A DNA stretch of 5,763 nucleotides from Bacillota bacterium (lineage in GTDB: Bacteria; Bacillota; Clostridia; Acetivibrionales; DSM-2933). The number at the start of each line of letters is the position of its first letter. Within the stretch, counting starts at the first letter, position 1. Positions 5,016-5,763 of this stretch are shown here, one piece after another. Where the stretch lies: positions 1 to 5,763 of the forward strand of contig JAEZNF010000556.1 of assembly GCA_023441845.1 (NCBI GenBank), read 5' to 3'. The notes under the pieces were generated by a model. That model saw nothing but the letters and a program-made list of their open reading frames with translations. It had not been told where the DNA came from and did not search any database. The translations under genes and the position numbers were made by a program.

Positions 5016-5763
5016 GTGCACGTGGCTAAACAGAAAAACAACGAGTTATACTACTTCCCGGAGCGGCTGACAAAGCGGCTGGACAGGATGCTGGACTATC
5101 CCCTGACCCTTGTGGAATCACCCTCCGGGGCAGGAAAGACAACAGCTGTCCGCGAATATATGTCGGAAAAGCTTCCACGCCGCGTGAACCAATATTGGTA
5201 CACGGCCATTGGTGAAACGGCAGTAAGGGCATGGGAGCATATCTGTGCACTTATAGCCCATGTTGATAATAACACTGCGTCTGCTCTGACACAGCTTGGA
5301 GTACCATCCTATGACACGCTGGGAGATGTGGCACGCCTGATGCAGAATTGCCGTTGCGATGTAGAAACGGTTCTGGTAATCGATAACTATCAGATGATTG
5401 ACAGCAGCATTCCTCGGGAAATCATCAGTGCTTTGTCTTACAGTGGAAGCCCCCTTTTTCACATTGTTATCATTACTCAGGAGTTGTACATAGGATCTTT
5501 TTACAGCACCCATAATCATAGAATTTTGACTGTCGGAAAAGAGGAATTGTTTTTTGAACGGGCAGATATTGATGAGTTTTTCCGCCAAGCCGGATTCCTC
5601 CTTTCCCCCACAGATCTTGAAAGCATCACTCGCTATACGGAGGGCTGGGTGGCAGCGCTCCAGCTTCAGATGATTACTTATCGCGATACAGGCGGTTTTG
5701 AGAGTGCTACCAACATAATGCCCTTAGTCCGGTCGGCCATCTGGAACCGTCTGGATGGGGATG
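5016..5763 (+). CDS. MalT-type LuxR-family transcriptional regulator, N-terminal part
   Basis: The frame is open from the GTG cluster to the window end, giving at least 249 residues. It matches the N-terminal ATPase (NTPase/STAND) of large MalT-like LuxR regulators, which bind ATP and an inducer, oligomerise and activate transcription through a C-terminal HTH. Visible are YYFPERLTKRL (PRLxxRL-type start, about 12-22), Walker A ESPSGAGKTT (34-43, K41), Walker B VLVIDNYQMID (119-129, D123), the TQELY segment where family members have SRxxP (154-158), FFERADIDEFF (179-189) and the family signature YTEGWVAALQLQ (207-218). Full proteins are usually 800-900 residues with tetratricopeptide-like repeats and a C-terminal LuxR HTH. 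These would lie beyond the edge, so the DNA-binding domain is not seen. G+C is clearly higher than in the neighbouring genes. The start at 5016 is chosen by ribosome binding site spacing; 5010 and 5022 are possible. Target genes are not in this window. Confidence 0.82.
   Translation, partial: MHVAKQKNNELYYFPERLTKRLDRMLDYPLTLVESPSGAGKTTAVREYMSEKLPRRVNQYWYTAIGETAVRAWEHICALIAHVDNNTASALTQLGVPSYDTLGDVARLMQNCRCDVETVLVIDNYQMIDSSIPREIISALSYSGSPLFHIVIITQELYIGSFYSTHNHRILTVGKEELFFERADIDEFFRQAGFLLSPTDLESITRYTEGWVAALQLQMITYRDTGGFESATNIMPLVRSAIWNRLDGD

Noticed and set aside
5026..5588. Reverse-strand frames of 74 and 156 residues
   Set aside because: They are opposite the MalT-like frame, which has Walker A, Walker B and TEGW signatures and remains open to the window edge.

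Overview
The window looks like a low-GC Clostridia-type Firmicutes chromosome (inference). The reasons are A+T-rich codon usage, purine-rich AAGGAG/GGAGG ribosome binding sites, a long N-terminally anchored cardiolipin synthase of the Gram-positive type, and matches to families common in clostridia. All intact or open genes are on the + strand. Reverse-strand frames of similar length look like shadows of the + strand genes.

The left half (1-2630) is a graveyard. Bases 144-1604 hold an Rhs/YD-repeat gene broken in three ways: a single-base frameshift in a T5 run at 693-697, a large internal deletion near 1380-1386 that joins the N-terminal third to the end of the Rhs core, and a stop straight after the conserved SQDPLG motif, so no toxin tip remains. 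In the same frame after that stop, 1605-1712 reads as a small piece of an IS91-type transposase. An AT-rich non-coding stretch (1714-2033) with two perfect dyads follows. Bases 2034-2552 hold a frameshifted remnant of a SIS-domain sugar-phosphate isomerase (GmhA-like). A sequence resembling an insertion-sequence end (2633-2647) and a strong bidirectional terminator (2671-2722) close this half.

The right half starts with a likely sigma-A promoter (-10 TATAAT at 2790-2795) and a healthy two-gene unit: a full-length cardiolipin synthase (2872 or 2881 to 4416) and, 43 bases later, a small two-helix membrane protein with a C-terminal zinc ribbon (4460-4852). Only the first codons of a VOC/PhnB-like (glyoxalase-fold) gene then survive (4878-4955 and a few more). 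From about 5016 to the window edge runs the open N-terminal part of a large MalT-type LuxR-family ATPase/regulator with clear Walker A and B motifs. It is much more GC-rich than its neighbours (67/120 G+C at 5041-5160 against 42/120 at 3961-4080) and may have a different origin.

I did not find a convincing new multi-gene system. The points most worth a second look are the layered decay of the Rhs locus and its junction with the IS91 piece, the dyads in the intergenic gap, the cardiolipin synthase/zinc-ribbon membrane pair, and the compositional break at the LuxR gene. Family calls rest on motif recognition by eye, not on searches.
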